The translations under genes and the position numbers were made by a program. A stretch of DNA of 64,000 nt from Oxytricha trifallax. Taxonomy: Eukaryota; Ciliophora; Spirotrichea; Sporadotrichida; Oxytrichidae. Below, one piece after another: positions 25,673 through 38,439 of the stretch (its first letter is position 1; each line of letters begins with the position of its first letter). The stretch covers positions 1 through 64,000 of the forward strand of contig ARYC01017893.1 in the NCBI GenBank assembly GCA_000711775.1, given 5' to 3'. The notes under the pieces are model-generated. The model was not told where the DNA came from. It saw only the letters and a program-made list of their open reading frames with translations, and did not search any database.

Positions 25673-25753
25673 AGTTGGTTGCTTTATGTAAAATTATAGT
25701 AGTACTAATATATATATATAGGGCCTTAATCAAAAATCAAAAAGCAACCAACT
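25673..25753. repeat. Inverted repeat upstream of the GC-rich island
   Basis: AGTTGGTTGCTTT at 25673-25685 pairs with AAAGCAACCAACT at 25741-25753, a perfect 13-bp stem with a 55-base loop. It sits about 80 bases before the first ATG of the GC-rich coding island and between two divergent genes. It may be a terminal repeat remnant or a regulatory structure. Confidence 0.5.
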
Positions 25754-25833
25754 TTTTAGGCAAATCTGATTAAATTTTATTCTCATATATATACCCTTAA
25801 TAATTATTATCAATATCGCTGCCACATTTAAAG

Positions 25834-27440
25834 ATGCTGAGCCCAGATAACCAAGTCTCCCATAGGATCATACCCTTCCTGTCCTCCCCATCGGTGGAGC
25901 TCGAACCCCACCTGCTGCCGCCCACCCTCCGGGCCCAAATAGAGCCATCACCATTGCCAGAGGTGGCCATCTTCGAGACCAGGCTCCGATGCCTGCTGGA
26001 CAGCATGTCGACCTTCAAGAGATCCCCCAGAGAGATTCAAGACATTGCTGCCACCATCTTTGGCCAAGCTGTAATCACCAACTACTAGGAGATGGTGGAC
26101 AGTGCTATTCAACTAAGACTCTCGGTGCGCAAGCTCACCTTCCATAGAGCTGCCACTTATCGAAAAGAGATGGCAAACGACGAGACGAGGGAGGAGACCT
26201 TGAGAATAAGGGAAGCAGTACCTAATAGTGAAGACGCGACCGAGGTCGGAGGTGGGGGCCTCCCAGACGACTTATTGGATAGAACCCCAACGGCTCTATT
26301 GCGAAACTTCAAAGACGAGACATTGCCACTCTCAACAAACCAAATGGAGCGGACGCCCTCAGAGGGAAAAGGCCAAGAATGTGCAGATTCTTAGTCTTGT
26401 ACTACATCAGTGGGCTGCCTGTCTCCAGACTTGCATAGATAACTGAACGAATTACTAGAGAAAATAAAACAACCTAAGAATTAACGGACAAATCCCTAAC
26501 GGTCACTCAACTAATAACCTAATGAAAGAATATCTAAAAAAGCCCAGCAAAAGGCCAGCTGATAAAGACCTCCAGGAGATGTACATAAGAGCCCCCCTCG
26601 GCCAGTGACGCATACACCCTCACGGATTTCCTCAAGCGCTATTACGAATTCATTTAGAGATTTCCTCTAAGCAAGAGAAGGAAAACTGATTAGCACTGAA
26701 CGCTTTTCCCCCACAAGGTCAAACAGGCTTGCAATCATGAGCCACTCAGGAAGAAGGACATTCTAGGCACCCCCGATGACTATAATTTTTAGCGCCTAAT
26801 GTCGACATGGGCTAGATCACCGGCGCCTTCACCTATTCCTTGGTCGCCCTCGCCACCTGAACCTAGGCCTGATTAGGGGTAAGTTCATCGACCAATTACC
26901 ATTGGGGATCATCAATTAAGCAATTAAATACATTTATATTTATTAAATAATAGAGAAAAAGAAAATCGAGCGAAACTCCGCCAAGGCGTGTGCTGTGTGC
27001 CCGAGCACCCAAATTCCTCCAAGTTTTCAAAGGGCTACAAAATGACCTTAAGTTCGCCCCTCTAGCTCAACATTTCCTAAAAAACTCGAAGGCAAAAAAG
27101 TCAAGGAGATTTTGTAAGTTAAAAAATTTGATCGTTTAATAGATTAAATCAAGGGTTTAGATATAGTTTAAACAGCTGCCATATTTTAATTAATTAAAAC
27201 TAAAACTTTAAAACTTAAATTCGATTATAGAAAAATGGAGTGCTCCCACTACACCAGACACTAGCAGAAAGACCCACGCCAGAATCGCCAAAATCTTCTC
27301 TTACTATGAAAAGATCAGGACCAAGAAGTTCATCCCTCCCTTCGACAGCATTATGGATGTGTTAGATCCCCCATCTAAGGTCGACGATGGAGTTGTCATA
27401 GCATGGCTCTCGTTCGCGAGATTCACTCCCACATTCATGA
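25834..27440 (+). pseudogene. GC-rich coding island, unknown protein, spliced
   Basis: Base composition changes abruptly: long stretches here are over half G+C, against roughly a quarter around them. With Gln-TAA/TAG a frame opens at ATG 25834 (MLSPDNQVSHRIIPFLSS, ETRLRCLLDSMSTFKRSPRE, ATIFGQAVITNYQEMVDSAI) for about 160 codons. Downstream coding continues in other frames (GKRPRMCRFLVLYYISGLPV, DAYTLTDFLKRYYEFIQRFP, KKDILGTPDDYNFQRLM, FLQVFKGLQNDLKFAPLAQH). An AT-rich intron of about 117 bases (GTAAGT to TTATAG, 27113-27232) precedes TSRKTHARIAKIFSYYEKIR and FDSIMDVLDPPSKVDDGVV. Another GTAAGT lies at 26880. It looks broken, with several frame changes. No domain recognised. Codon use is unlike every neighbour, so recent transfer, a mobile-element origin or a germline-limited gene are all possible. 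Confidence 0.5.
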
Positions 27441-28090
27441 TAAAAGTACATTTTACTGATTAGTGATTGATAAAATATTTTCATAATTTAAGCATTTAAA
27501 TATATTTTTCACTAATCTCAAACACCCCTCTAGTTAAGCTATTAGGGTTTCACTTTTTTTCTAACCTAAATCAAATTAAACAAATTATATATTCGTAATT
27601 TCTAATTATTATTGATGCAAATCGTTTGTAGACTACCTAATTAAAACTTATTTATTTTATTATCTCTAATTTATTTTACTAATAATTCACCCAAATTGCT
27701 TAAAATTATACTCTTGGGGTTTTAACAAATTAAAAGCTATTTTTAATGATATACGAATGAGATAATATGGTTAAGTCAATTTATAAATGATTATTTTATA
27801 ATTAAAATTATTCTTTGATATTGCTACGATTATTTATTCTTTGTGTTATTCTAATTATCTCTTAATTTGAATACATTTTCTAAGTTTAGACAACGCTATT
27901 CATTATGTTATTCTTAAATTTTAATTAATAGCTGATTTAGTTTTATTTTTTGCAACCTTTTCTCATTTTTTTATGGCCTAAAGTTCACTGTTTCTTTTCC
28001 CATTCAACTCGTAAAGTTATCTTATCTCAATTTTTTCATTTTTAAGACTTCTTGCTCATTTTAAGATTGAAATAAATACTCATGCAGGTA
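27441..28090. other. AT-rich stretch, no gene recognised
   Basis: AT-rich sequence after the GC-rich island. No sustained coding frame. Confidence 0.35.
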
Positions 28091-28094
28091 TATT

Positions 28095-28600
28095 TCAAGA
28101 ATTTAAGCAGTCCATTTTTTTTTGTTTCTTTATTAAATTTAACTACTTGGCAGTTATTTAATTACTTAAAGTCTGTATGTCTTCCTTTCTGACAGATATT
28201 TGATTTATGTTCAAATTTTAACATTTCTAAATCTATTTTTCTGTAAACAAATGTAGAAACTGCCATGGATTAATTGTCATTGTAGCCATGTAACACATTT
28301 TGCTTAGTTAGATTACAGAAGAATAGTCTTATGCTTTGGATTGATTTAGAGTATTAGTTGGGAGATCTTGGGATTTCTAGAATTTTATTACAGTTTCTAA
28401 ATTTGAAGTGAAAAGCTTGTTCTGGTAGCTGGAAGTGTACTCACTAGTTAAGGCATGGAAAGTGGAGCTAAAGTTTAGTTTAAAAATTTATTGTTAAGAA
28501 GAGTGTTCTTGATCTTCGTCACTTATTGGTAGTTGGTATAAATCATCATGGTTTTCTATATCTAAATGAGTATCCTGCAAGAATGAATTTTATGTCTTTT
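28095..28600 (-). CDS. Coding exon of unknown gene
   Basis: A TGA-free minus-strand run of about 165 codons ends at TGA 28097-28095. It reads THLDIENHDDLYQLPISDED, IFKLNFSSTFHALTSEYTSS, YQNKLFTSNLETVIKFQKSQ and NINQISVRKEDIQTLSNQIT. A TTCTTGCAG immediately before DTHLD may be a splice acceptor, so this could be a last exon with its 5' part upstream near 28700-28860. Glutamines are mostly TAA/TAG. Function unknown. Confidence 0.5.
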
Positions 28601-28884
28601 TTTTAAAAAGTTTTTGACAATCGTCTTTGCTTGATTCTTAGTGATTTAAAATAAATTTACATTTATATTTTAGATTGATTACTTTCCATAAGCAGAGGTA
28701 CCTTAGTTGACAAATAGATTTTGCTTTCTAGTTGGAGTTCAATAAAGAGATACAGCTTGTGATGACTGATTTTTGCTTGAAGTTTATCTATTTAAAACTT
28801 AGCTCAATCTCTTTAGCTCTTCTAAACACTTAACTACTCTGTTGTATATGGTTAATTTAACTTAGAATAAAAAATGGGATTATT

Positions 28885-29896
28885 ATTAAGCGAGTATAAT
28901 AAAAATGGAGAGATCGTATAAAATAATCAAAAATGATAAGAATTAAGATTATGTTCAAATCAAAGTATACTAATGTGTTCAAACTGTCGAGAATATGAAT
29001 TAAGATTAAGTTCTTGCTTATTTAACTTTAATTAACTGATTTAACATTGATATATTTAATTTTTAATTTAATCATCTTTTCCATTTCATTTCTATTTTAG
29101 GGCAGTCATTGATACTCTCTTCTAATCACTTCATTGCAAACTTTTCTTGAGTGTTTTTTGTCAAAAAAATTTAGATATCTTCCTTGAGCTATCTTCAGGG
29201 TATCTTCTTTTAAAAAAAATTAAAAAAATGAGAAGATTGAGAAAATTAAGCAACAATTACAACAGTAATATAGAAATAGTAGAATCAATAATAATAACAA
29301 CAAAACCAGCAATAAATACGGTTCAGCTGAAATTCTAGAGAATTTCAAAAATTAAAAATTTGTGATTAAGTTTTCATTTTCATTTTCATCTTCATCATCG
29401 TCTTCACTATCAGTAGATTTTAAAATATGTTTAAAAATTAAGGATTTTTTAAAGAAAAATCCCTGAACCGTATTTATTGCTGGTTTTGTTGTTATTATTA
29501 TTGATTCTACTATTCTACTATTACTGTTGTAATTGTTGCTTAATTTTCTCAATCTTCTCATTTTTTTAAAAAGAAGATACCCTGAAGATAGCTCAAGGAA
29601 GATATCTAAATTTTTTTGACAAAAAACACTCAAGAAAAGTTTGCAATGAAGTGATTAGAAGAGAGTATCAATGACTGCCCTAAAATAGAAATGAAATGGA
29701 AAAGATGATTAAATTAAAAATTAAATATATCAATGTTAAATCAGTTAATTAAAGTTAAATAAGCAAGAACTTAATCTTAATTCATATTCTCGACAGTTTG
29801 AAACACATTAGTATACTTTGATTTGAACATAATCTTAATTCTTATCATTTTTGATTATTTTATACGATCTCTCCATTTTTATTATACTCTCTTAAT
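28885..29896. mobile_element. Foldback element, two 440-bp inverted arms
   Basis: 28885-29325 and 29463-29896 are near-identical inverted copies around a spacer of about 137 bases. Outer ends read ATTAAGnGAGTATAATAAAAA. Each arm, read inward, encodes the same short peptide start MSVFCQKNLDIFLELSSGYL. From the right arm the frame runs on through the spacer into an acidic tail rich in D, E and N (SEDDDEDENENENLITNF). The arms differ by a few substitutions and small indels, so the structure is fairly young. It is long for a MITE. No transposase domain is visible. Confidence 0.7.
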
Positions 29897-30779
29897 ATTG
29901 AAATTTTCGTTTCAAAGCTTGAGTTAAAACTCAGTTCGCTGACTTTTATCTTGATAAATCTAAAAACTAAGACCTAGAATTTTCATTATTATCAACTAAA
30001 CATTTAAATCTCTTTGAGTTCCCTTTTAAGGATTGAGTTGAATCAGCTTTTTGAGCAAAGACCTTTGAAAAGTTGACAGAAAAGTTTAATGCAGTTTATG
30101 AATTTTTTGGAATAGTGAGGTAAAAGTTAATTTTCTATCTAATAGCAATATTGTAGCGATTTTGTGAATAATGGCTCTTGATATGCATGTACTTTCTCGG
30201 CTCTAAGCACAATTCTTTTATATTTAGTGAATAAACCTACTCTTATTTTGCTAAATTAAAAGTATAATTATGGTTTACAAAGATCACAAAGTCTCGTTTT
30301 TAGTTTTATTTTTAGTTTCTTTTTGGTATTTTATTGTGTACCTCACTTGAAATCTGTTCATGTTAGGGGAATTAATAGTTGACTGTGAAGTTATTAATTG
30401 TATATTTAAGGAAACTTCAATTATTGGTTCTCTGAATGTGGAAGTAGAGGGCTACTAGGAAACTCTAATTTATTATTTAACATGCTCAAATCGTTTTTGT
30501 TAATCTTTGTCCTAAGGCATTCTTATAAAAAAAGTTAAAATAAAAACATGCTGAATTTCATATAATCTCTCTAATTTTTATTCTGACAAAGAGTTATTCT
30601 AATATCGAATCTTCTCGTCAAAATCTTTCCCTTAGAATCATTTTAGAGACTGTTAATCTAAGTTATTACTCACTACTATATAAGAATTTTCAATCGTTTA
30701 AATTTATAACTTTATAATATTAATTAACTATACACCTAGTTTATGATTTTAAGTCTTTTAATAAATTTTTTTAGTCATG

Positions 30780-32300
30780 ATTGACTTCTTTTTGCTACTT
30801 TCATCCATTTAAAATTCTAAAAGTTTTAATTATATTCATAAAAAACACTAACTTTATTCAGTTAAAGTTAAAGCTTACTGCATACACTTTTTTACTCTGA
30901 TCGATAATTCGAGGAATCGCTTCTTTCATTTCTCGTTGGGTTTCTTTCAAAAACATGGAAATGAAGTTGTGTCAGACTCGTACTGTTTGCTAGTGTTAGA
31001 TCGAGCTCCTAAAGTGCCATTGTAAAGATTACCTCTTATCCCAATGTAGCTTACTGTCATATTAGAAATAGTGGTCCTCTAGTTTTTGAAGGTATTCTTT
31101 GAGAAGTGCTACTGATGAGAGTGAATAAGTTGCAATGATTATCTTTTCTACTTGTTGCCGAATATGATTGATTTAATAGGAGATAATATGCAATAGTTGG
31201 AGAAAAGGTTCGAAAGTTTTCCAATTCTTGTTTATTTAATTCTTTATAAAAGTTTGAATCTTAGATAGTTTTACAAAATGCTTCTATTTAACAATTAAAA
31301 CACTTATTATTTTTGGATCAGTCTCCTTCTCTCTTCATCAATTGAGAAGTCCATAAAATTACTGGAGTTTTGAAAGATATATATATATATATTTATATTT
31401 AATCGAGTTATGTTGACTCTAACTTAAATTTCTCAAATGAGTCACTAAAGGACTAGGCTAACTAATCTTGAATCATGTCACCACATATTCCAATATATCT
31501 GTAATTACCATTATAAGTGATTGAATGTGATATTTAAATAAGTCAGATTTTATTGAATCCGATTATATTTAAATTTGAGCTATTTCATTTTCGTACTTCT
31601 AATTTTAACAGTTTAAGTCAATTTTTTTATTTGAAACTTTTCTAGGGCTTTCTCAAATCTTGAAATTTAATCAGCTTAAGTCTTCTCTCTATTCTCATTA
31701 TCATCATTTAATTTCTTTATTTCTTAGCTTTGCTATTTATTCTTAGTTTTTAATGACTTCATTTGGATTTAAATCTTGCTCTATGAGTTTATTCTAGTCT
31801 TTGATTTTTACTTTTTATTTATAGATGGGTTATTGACCATTACTTTATTGATTTGATTGATTTACAGTTAATATTTTATTACTCTAGTTTGGTTTTAGTT
31901 CATATTACCAATTAAGGAAATTTATTGCAAATAGTAATTCTAAATTGATTTATTGATGTTGAAAGCATCAGTAGAATGATTTTAAAGCCAGTTTTTAAGA
32001 TTTTATTGGGAAGCTATTTACATTCTCATGTTTTATAGATGATTTCTAATCTTCATGTTATTTTAATTTATTGACAAACTAACTTGCTTTAGCATTATTT
32101 GCTGCATGTTTTAAGTCATTTTGTGTCCTATTAATCGACTATTTCTTCCACCCTAATTTTATTGAGATAATTACACTGGCCCATTTGATTGAAGATTTTA
32201 TATGATACTGTATCTTGAATATCTTGAGGTGAAACATGGTCTGATTATTTTAGAATTGCTGCTGGATCAACAAATTTCAACTTTTTATTATTGAATAAGA
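30780..32300 (-). pseudogene. Broken coiled-coil gene, unknown
   Basis: Minus-strand blocks in order: LKFVDPAAILKQSDHVSPQD, YKIFNQMGQCNYLNKIRVEE (32285-32115), HAANNAKASQFVNKLKQHED (about 32100-31990), LIEQDLNPNEVIKNQEQIAK (about 31790-31730), DDNENREKTQADQISRFEKA (about 31700-31640), then WKTFEPFLQLLHIISYQINH, RQQVEKIIIATYSLSSVALL and KEYLQKLEDHYFQYDSKLHW (31250-31040). An in-frame TGA near 30985 is followed in the same frame by FISMFLKETQREMKEAIPRI. The heptad-like, charged middle suggests a coiled coil. At least two TGA codons and two frame changes break it. No family recognised. Confidence 0.5.
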
Positions 32301-32879
32301 CAAGAATGGGGCATTACAAGATAGGTTTAAATCAGAGTTAATTATTTATTGCCAAGGCAAGGGCTTTTGTTAAGCATTTTTATTTTTTTAAAAAAACTTT
32401 TCTATAAAATTATTTTCATAATCCAAAGAATTTTTTCGAGGATTTTGAACTTTATGCTTTTGCTTAGTTTTTAGTGCCCATCTAATTCATCTTCGGTAAT
32501 ATCTATTAGAAAATTGGAATTTTAGGCTATTAATTTACTTATTTTGAAAAGAAATATTTTAGAAAGTTCTGTAAGTAGTTTAAAGACTGATATAATTGTT
32601 TTAAATTGACATTATATTTTGATTTTAAAAAAATGGTTGATTAGAGAAACTTAAGTTTATTTAGTTCACTTCTTTTTTATTATTTTATTAATAATTTTGG
32701 GATTTTTATGTTTAATTTTAATTAATTGATTATGAAATACTGTCACTAATTGAAAAAAAATAATTGATAAGTTATAATTGATATTGTTACTTTGAAGATT
32801 TTGTGGTAAAAATATAGGCAAATGTTAGTAATTAATAACAAGATGTAAAATAAAAAAATAAAGGTTGGGACATATTTTA

Positions 32880-33010
32880 GTGAAATAATGCATTTTAAAG
32901 CGATGGCCATGTGGTTACTGTAGTCACCATGGCAATGCTCATGGTCACGAGGACCAGGAGATCAGTAATCACGGTACCACGTAACTGCTGAATTGAGGAG
33001 TGCAGTCCTA
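32880..33010. other. Short GC-richer patch
   Basis: About 110 bases with clearly higher GC (CATGTGGTTACTGTAGTCAC, CACGAGGACCAGGAG, ACGGTACCACGTAACTGC) within AT-rich sequence, just upstream of the surface-protein gene. No frame is convincing. It resembles the GC-richer patches at 25.8-27.4 and 35.4-35.7 kb in composition. Confidence 0.35.
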
Positions 33011-33055
33011 TATTCTACATTCATATTTTGAAGATTACAAAGCATTTATTCTATC

Positions 33056-36000
33056 TTGTGTGAAAAAAACTTCTATAACTTAAATTGCTCGCACTTTTCA
33101 ATTCAGTTAGATGTTTTAGTTGAAAAGTATCTACAATACAATCTAAATCTTATTAATTTGGGATCTGATGAAGAATCAGATAAAAATTACTATCAATTCA
33201 AAGTTAATGGCAATGTGATTGATGAAAATACTTTAAACTAAGACTTTAGTTTTTTTATCTCAGAACATATTAATTTGCATTCGATTTCCAAAATGATCAC
33301 AACTTCGAGACTAATTGAGTAAAAATTAAAATAAGTGCCAAAAGAATTCTTATTTTAATTTTTTTATTTATAAAAATTATTAAATAAAATCTAAACAATA
33401 AATTTAATTGAAAATCCAATTCAGATTAATTTTATTTATTTGGAACACCAATTTTAATATAATAAAGTGATTATATTTTTTTTATTGTAAATCTCTCAAA
33501 AGTTCGAGTCTATCGACAACACTTATTAAACAGCGAAACAAAATCAGCAAACAAGACCTCAGTCACTTTTTGCTATGCAGTTTATGCAGGTGCATTTGCT
33601 GAGAGAACCTTAAACACTGATACCGATTTTAAAGCATCCAAAACTTGGATCTCATTAGAGAGTGGAACAATGCATTTAAATTTTAAATTTGGAAACATCA
33701 TTAATTCAAAATGTCTAAATAGAATTTAGCAATCTATCATATAATACTTAATAGCTTTAATGTTTCTTTCGAATTAGTAGCAGAGACTACTGAATCCTTC
33801 ACAATTAAAGTTTCTACGACTTATTAAGATCAACAAATGAATTACTTAAATCAAGTTCTAAAGTTAGATGCTAACAATGCTTTGTTGTTTATAAGAAAAT
33901 TGATTTCAAATTATTATTATTATTATTATTATATTTATTATTATGATTATGCTAATTTAAGCTTTAAAATAATACAGCTCTTAAGATTATCTCAGCATCT
34001 TCTTAAACACTTGTTATCAAAACTGTTGGAGCAGCAATTCCGCCACTACCTGGAATGCTTTTTTAAAATTAAAATGGGGTCAATTTTGTTCTAAGTTGCA
34101 CAGTGACCACAACTAGCGTTTTTTGGTTTCCTTTAACAGCAAAGCAAAAGGGAGATTGTTTTGTAAGTGGCACTTCACCGAAATCAAATTCTTATGTTCA
34201 AAGTGACTACAATAATAGTGATTTCTTTTTTAAATATCAATTGAGATATAATTATAAATCAATAGCCTTATTATTAAATTAATTCTATTATATTTTTTTC
34301 GTAATTGTCTTAAGGATAAAATAGCAAATGATTTACTTTTGAATGGTTTTAATTTGTTTTATATTATCTGAATTAATTTATGTTTTAATCTCAATAAAAC
34401 TACACATTCACCTGTGTAGCAACAAATAGTCTTTATTGAGCATCAAAATCATATCCATTCTATCTATCACTAAAATTCAACTCAGCTCCAAATATTGATG
34501 TTTTACCCACTTAAACTAATGTCTATAAGAATTAAATTTACACTAAGGCATTTACAAATGTTTGTTAAGATACTGTTGAAGACACTTTATCTTAAACTAT
34601 GAAATTAATGGTGTTTCACTTACTTCAACTGCATACAAATTGATTTCACATATAACGCAGCCACCTCTACTTTCCCTTTTAATTTCCAAACAACTTCAAA
34701 AAGTAGAAATTATTTGATATAGATTTTTTGTACTGATGGTGTTGACAAAAGAACAGTTTAACTTCTTATAAAATTGTTGCTATTCCAAACTAACCTGTAG
34801 AAATTCTAAAGGACATATAACCAATTGAAATAATTATTTTACTCCAACATATAGCATTATATTGTCGGATTACTTCAGTGATCCAGAAGGCCAACCAATT
34901 ACTAATGCATTTTTCACAAACTAAGGTGATTATTATCCAGATGTTATTACGAGTTCAGCCACGGTTAATTCTAATTTTAGGAGTAGTATATTAAAAATTT
35001 TTAGAATGTAGATTTATTTCTAAATACCTCAATAAATTATACATTATCATTTTTTCGTAATTATCAAATCTTATAATAAAATTAATATTATAAAATTACC
35101 GAAGTGTATTCTTTATTAATAACATGAGTTTAAAAGACAAACACTAATATCAATCTAGGATATCAGGGGTATATTTTGAGAGTAACTATAAGGTAAATTA
35201 AAATTCCAGAGATCAAAATTTCTAGACATTATATATTAATCAGTATTATTTATTAGTGAGCTATATATACTTCATTTTATTAAACCTATTTTAGTGAGTA
35301 GGTATTAGATATATAATTAGTCTACAGGTTCTGCTGGTTTTCTTACTTGGTCTACACTGCCAGTGTTAGTGGTGGCTATGAATATAATTTACGATTCTTG
35401 TAATCTAAGATTGTTGTCATCACCGTGTATGATCTAGTTGATTTAGTTGCTTCTTACATAGTCATCGTTATCAGTGTGTATAGCTCTTCCGTGCATTTTG
35501 TTGTTTAGCCATTCACTGTAGTCTCAGTTTCACCTAGGAGTAGTGGTACTTGGCGCTTCCGAGCCAACTTTGAGTCTTGTGCAGTAGAGTAGGCTGGCTT
35601 GCTCGAGTGGGCCATGTCCTTGGCACCTCTCTCCATCAGCACCCAAACTTTTAGAGATGTTCCATATTGCTCCTCGCTCATTAATAAAAAATACTTATAT
35701 TTTAATCAATATAATTTAAATTTTTTTTAAAAAAATTAGTCATTTTCATACTTAGTGATATCTTTTTTTTTTAAAAAAAAATTGATTAATTTTGAAATTA
35801 AAATAACCTATGTTATGAGATATTTATTCTTAATATTTTTATTTATATAATCATTGTTTATTTATAAAATGTTAAATTAAAAATATCTACTTAATCCTAA
35901 AAATTTTCATGAATTTACTTTTATGCAATTCATTACCGGATTACAGACACTTTAGCAAATCATCGTGCTTAACTTATTTCTAATCAATTTTAAAAGAATG

Positions 36001-37265
36001 ATTAAATCAAAGAACTAACCTACTCTTTGAAATAAATGACCAGGGTTGCTCAGTCAGTTGCGAATCTTGCACAAGCACCTCTTGCACTTCATGGTTTGAT
36101 TTATTTTAGGGAGATTATAATAGCTTCGTAATTATTTTAAGAAACCTCAAAAAGTATAAAAATTTATATTGCATAATACCTAAAATCCTGAATCAGTTTA
36201 CAATAGAATCTTATTCGGATAATTATCCCCAAATAATCTCGAGTAACATGAAAAAGATGTTATAATTGATATAAATTCAGAATTTGATAATAAAAAATTT
36301 AATAAAAAACTATTAAATTACAATCGGTAACAGTTTTATCATGCATTTATTTAGGATTTAGATGTTGTCAGTGTAATCATTTGACATTAATTCATATTTT
36401 TAATAAAAATTTTAACCTAATTTTAACTTTTACTCCATATTTATAATAATTAAACAAAATTGTTTTTATTTCCTTGACATTGATTTTTGCGAGATTTCTT
36501 GCCCAGATAGTACAAGGGAAGACAGTGATAATAATTTATGCGATTAATACCCAACTGGTTGCGAAACTTGCTCTAGGTAAAATGAAGAAACCAGATATTC
36601 TTCATGTGATAAGGACTATTTCTTAAATAAAGGTTACTGCTTTGATAAAATAATTTATTTATTACTTTAATTATAATTCATTTAAAAAATCATAATAGAT
36701 GCACATCAATTCTGGGGAGATAGGGAAGTTGACGAATGTTAATTTAAGTTTATTTTAATAATATTAAACGCTTTATTTAGTTATTCATCCAGCAACTACA
36801 ATCAATTAAGCAGAATGTATAATTCTTTTCTGGCCAGTATTTCAGATTATGTTACAGATAGCTATGATATACCATTTAGCAAGATGACTCTAAAAATAAT
36901 GTTGCATTTACTTCTTAAAACAAAATTCTTGAACTTGATTTAGAAAGTTCGGTCAGTAATTATTTATAATTAGCTTGTAATGAAATTTAAAGTTTTGGTT
37001 TATTTTATTTGTAAACGAACTAGAACTTAAAATGGTTATGCTGCTTTGAGTGTAGCAACCAACTTAATAACAGACCATTATTTAGATACCTCATAAGAAT
37101 TCCCACAAGATGGTTTTATTGATTATGATGTTGTATTTAACATACAAAATTAACTCACAAAGACTTTGGTTAACAGCAAGTCATTGGGTCCAAATGAATA
37201 CAGAAATCTAAATGAGTTAAAAATGAAACACAAATAGAGACCTAAGCTACATCGAAAATGCATAT
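33056..37265 (+). pseudogene. Broken surface protein, cadherin-like and Cys-rich repeats
   Basis: The plus strand begins MCEKNFYNLNCSHFSIQLDV and stays TGA-free in that frame to about 33790, although the coding-like frame changes inside. ASKTWISLESGTMHLNF recalls the W(L/I)SxDS...TxxF pattern of dystroglycan/cadherin-like domains. YNAATSTFPFNFQTT, IFCTDGVDKRTVQ and ILSDYFSDPEGQPITNAFF (34640-34930) are typical of such repeats. From 36040 come cysteine-rich growth-factor-receptor/furin-like repeats: CSVSCESCTSTSCTSW and CEISCPDSTREDSDNNLCDQ, then TGCETCS and CDKDYFLNKGYCFDK. A last block near 37030-37250 reads YAALSVATNLITDHYLDTS. Large extracellular proteins of this layout are common in ciliates. 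Numerous frame changes, and an opposite-strand ORF at 35163-35681, interrupt it. Confidence 0.6.
35163..35681 (-). CDS. Intact 172-codon ORF with raised GC, unknown
   Basis: ATG at 35681 opens MSEEQYGTSLKVWVLMERGA, then AHSSKPAYSTAQDSKLARKR, VPLLLGETETTVNGQTTKCT, EELYTLITMTMQEATKSTRS and ILDYKNRKLYSQPPLTLAVQ. The stop is TGA at 35165-35163, and no earlier TGA is in frame. GC is clearly higher in the first 100 codons than in flanking DNA, and Gln uses both CAA/CAG and TAA/TAG. It lies antisense between two parts of the broken surface-protein gene. No domain seen. Its composition recalls the GC-rich island at 25.8 kb. Confidence 0.45.
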
Positions 37266-37279
37266 AATTTTCGCAATTT

Positions 37280-38027
37280 AAAAAGAGTTAAAAATTAATT
37301 AAATATTAAATTGTAATTAATGGAGTGCCATTATCTCAGGTCTTTAAGAATATAGCTTTAATCAATTTAATCCCAAGAAATAGACCAATTTGTACAACAT
37401 AAGATCAATTCAAGTTGATGATTGTCTTAGTTTACTCAGTTATTTCTGGTTTCTTTCAAAAATACAGTGTGTCTCATTGCATCTCAAAAATATAACTTTT
37501 TAACAGAAAAAATTGATTGTTTATATAGTTGGATATAAATAAAATTGCGCAATTTTTTGATATAAATTAAAAATTTTGCATGTGGAAGGCTTTTGTAACC
37601 TATCTAATTTTGACTAGATTGAAAAAAAACTGCCACAACTTTTTAAAATGCATATCTCCCAAATCTCCAAATATACAAACAATAATCCTCACTTTTTGCT
37701 CTATATCCTTGTGACTGTTTGATTCTAAATAAAAAATATTCTTAAATCGAATTTAAGTCACGGAAATTTCACATCATCGGAGTGGAGTTGGCTATGAATT
37801 TCTCATGATTTGCTTGAATCAAGGCTCTAACCTTTGATCCTAAGCTCGAAATTTAAATGGAATTGATATAAACTATTAATTAGATTTTTTTTAATTGGAG
37901 TCTTATTTAGATTTTTTTAAAAATTTAGCTTTATTTAAAAAAATTATAAATAAATATTAACGATATTAAGTTTCGATTTATTATAATTAATATTCGGATT
38001 TATTTCTTAAGCTTAGGTATGATACTT

Positions 38028-38071
<44 letters not shown>

Positions 38072-38180
38072 GACTAAGTTAAACCAGTACTGAATTGTTA
38101 AACTACATCAAATCTTTTATAATAGTACCTCTATTATTAGGTAAAATTGTTTGTTAGTTGTTTGGCAATATAAATCAAGA
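37280..38180. other. No gene recognised
   Basis: AT-rich sequence between the surface-protein remains and the transposase remnant. It includes the ATT microsatellite listed separately. Confidence 0.35.
38030..38071. repeat. ATT trinucleotide microsatellite
   Basis: About 14 uninterrupted copies of ATT/TTA. Confidence 0.9.
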
Positions 38181-38439
38181 ACTGGCAATATATACAGCAA
38201 GAAAATTTAAGTTATCATAGCGCCATTCATTTCTTTTACTAATCAATGGCATTTAAGTATTTGGCACATTTTCCACTTGATTGGCGAGCTGTGATATCTT
38301 ATAGCAAGTTTCCAAACTTGCTATTTCACCATAGACTATAGCGAATTTTTACAGGAGAAAATGTATTACTTTCAAGATTGTTAAGATAGTAAAGAGAGTG
38401 TTTGATTTTATAGTAATAATTTAAACTTTATTTATCATT

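Noticed and set aside
25797-26018. Minus-strand frame opposite the GC-rich island
   Set aside because: GC-rich DNA opens frames on both strands; the plus strand runs longer and leads into splice-like signals.
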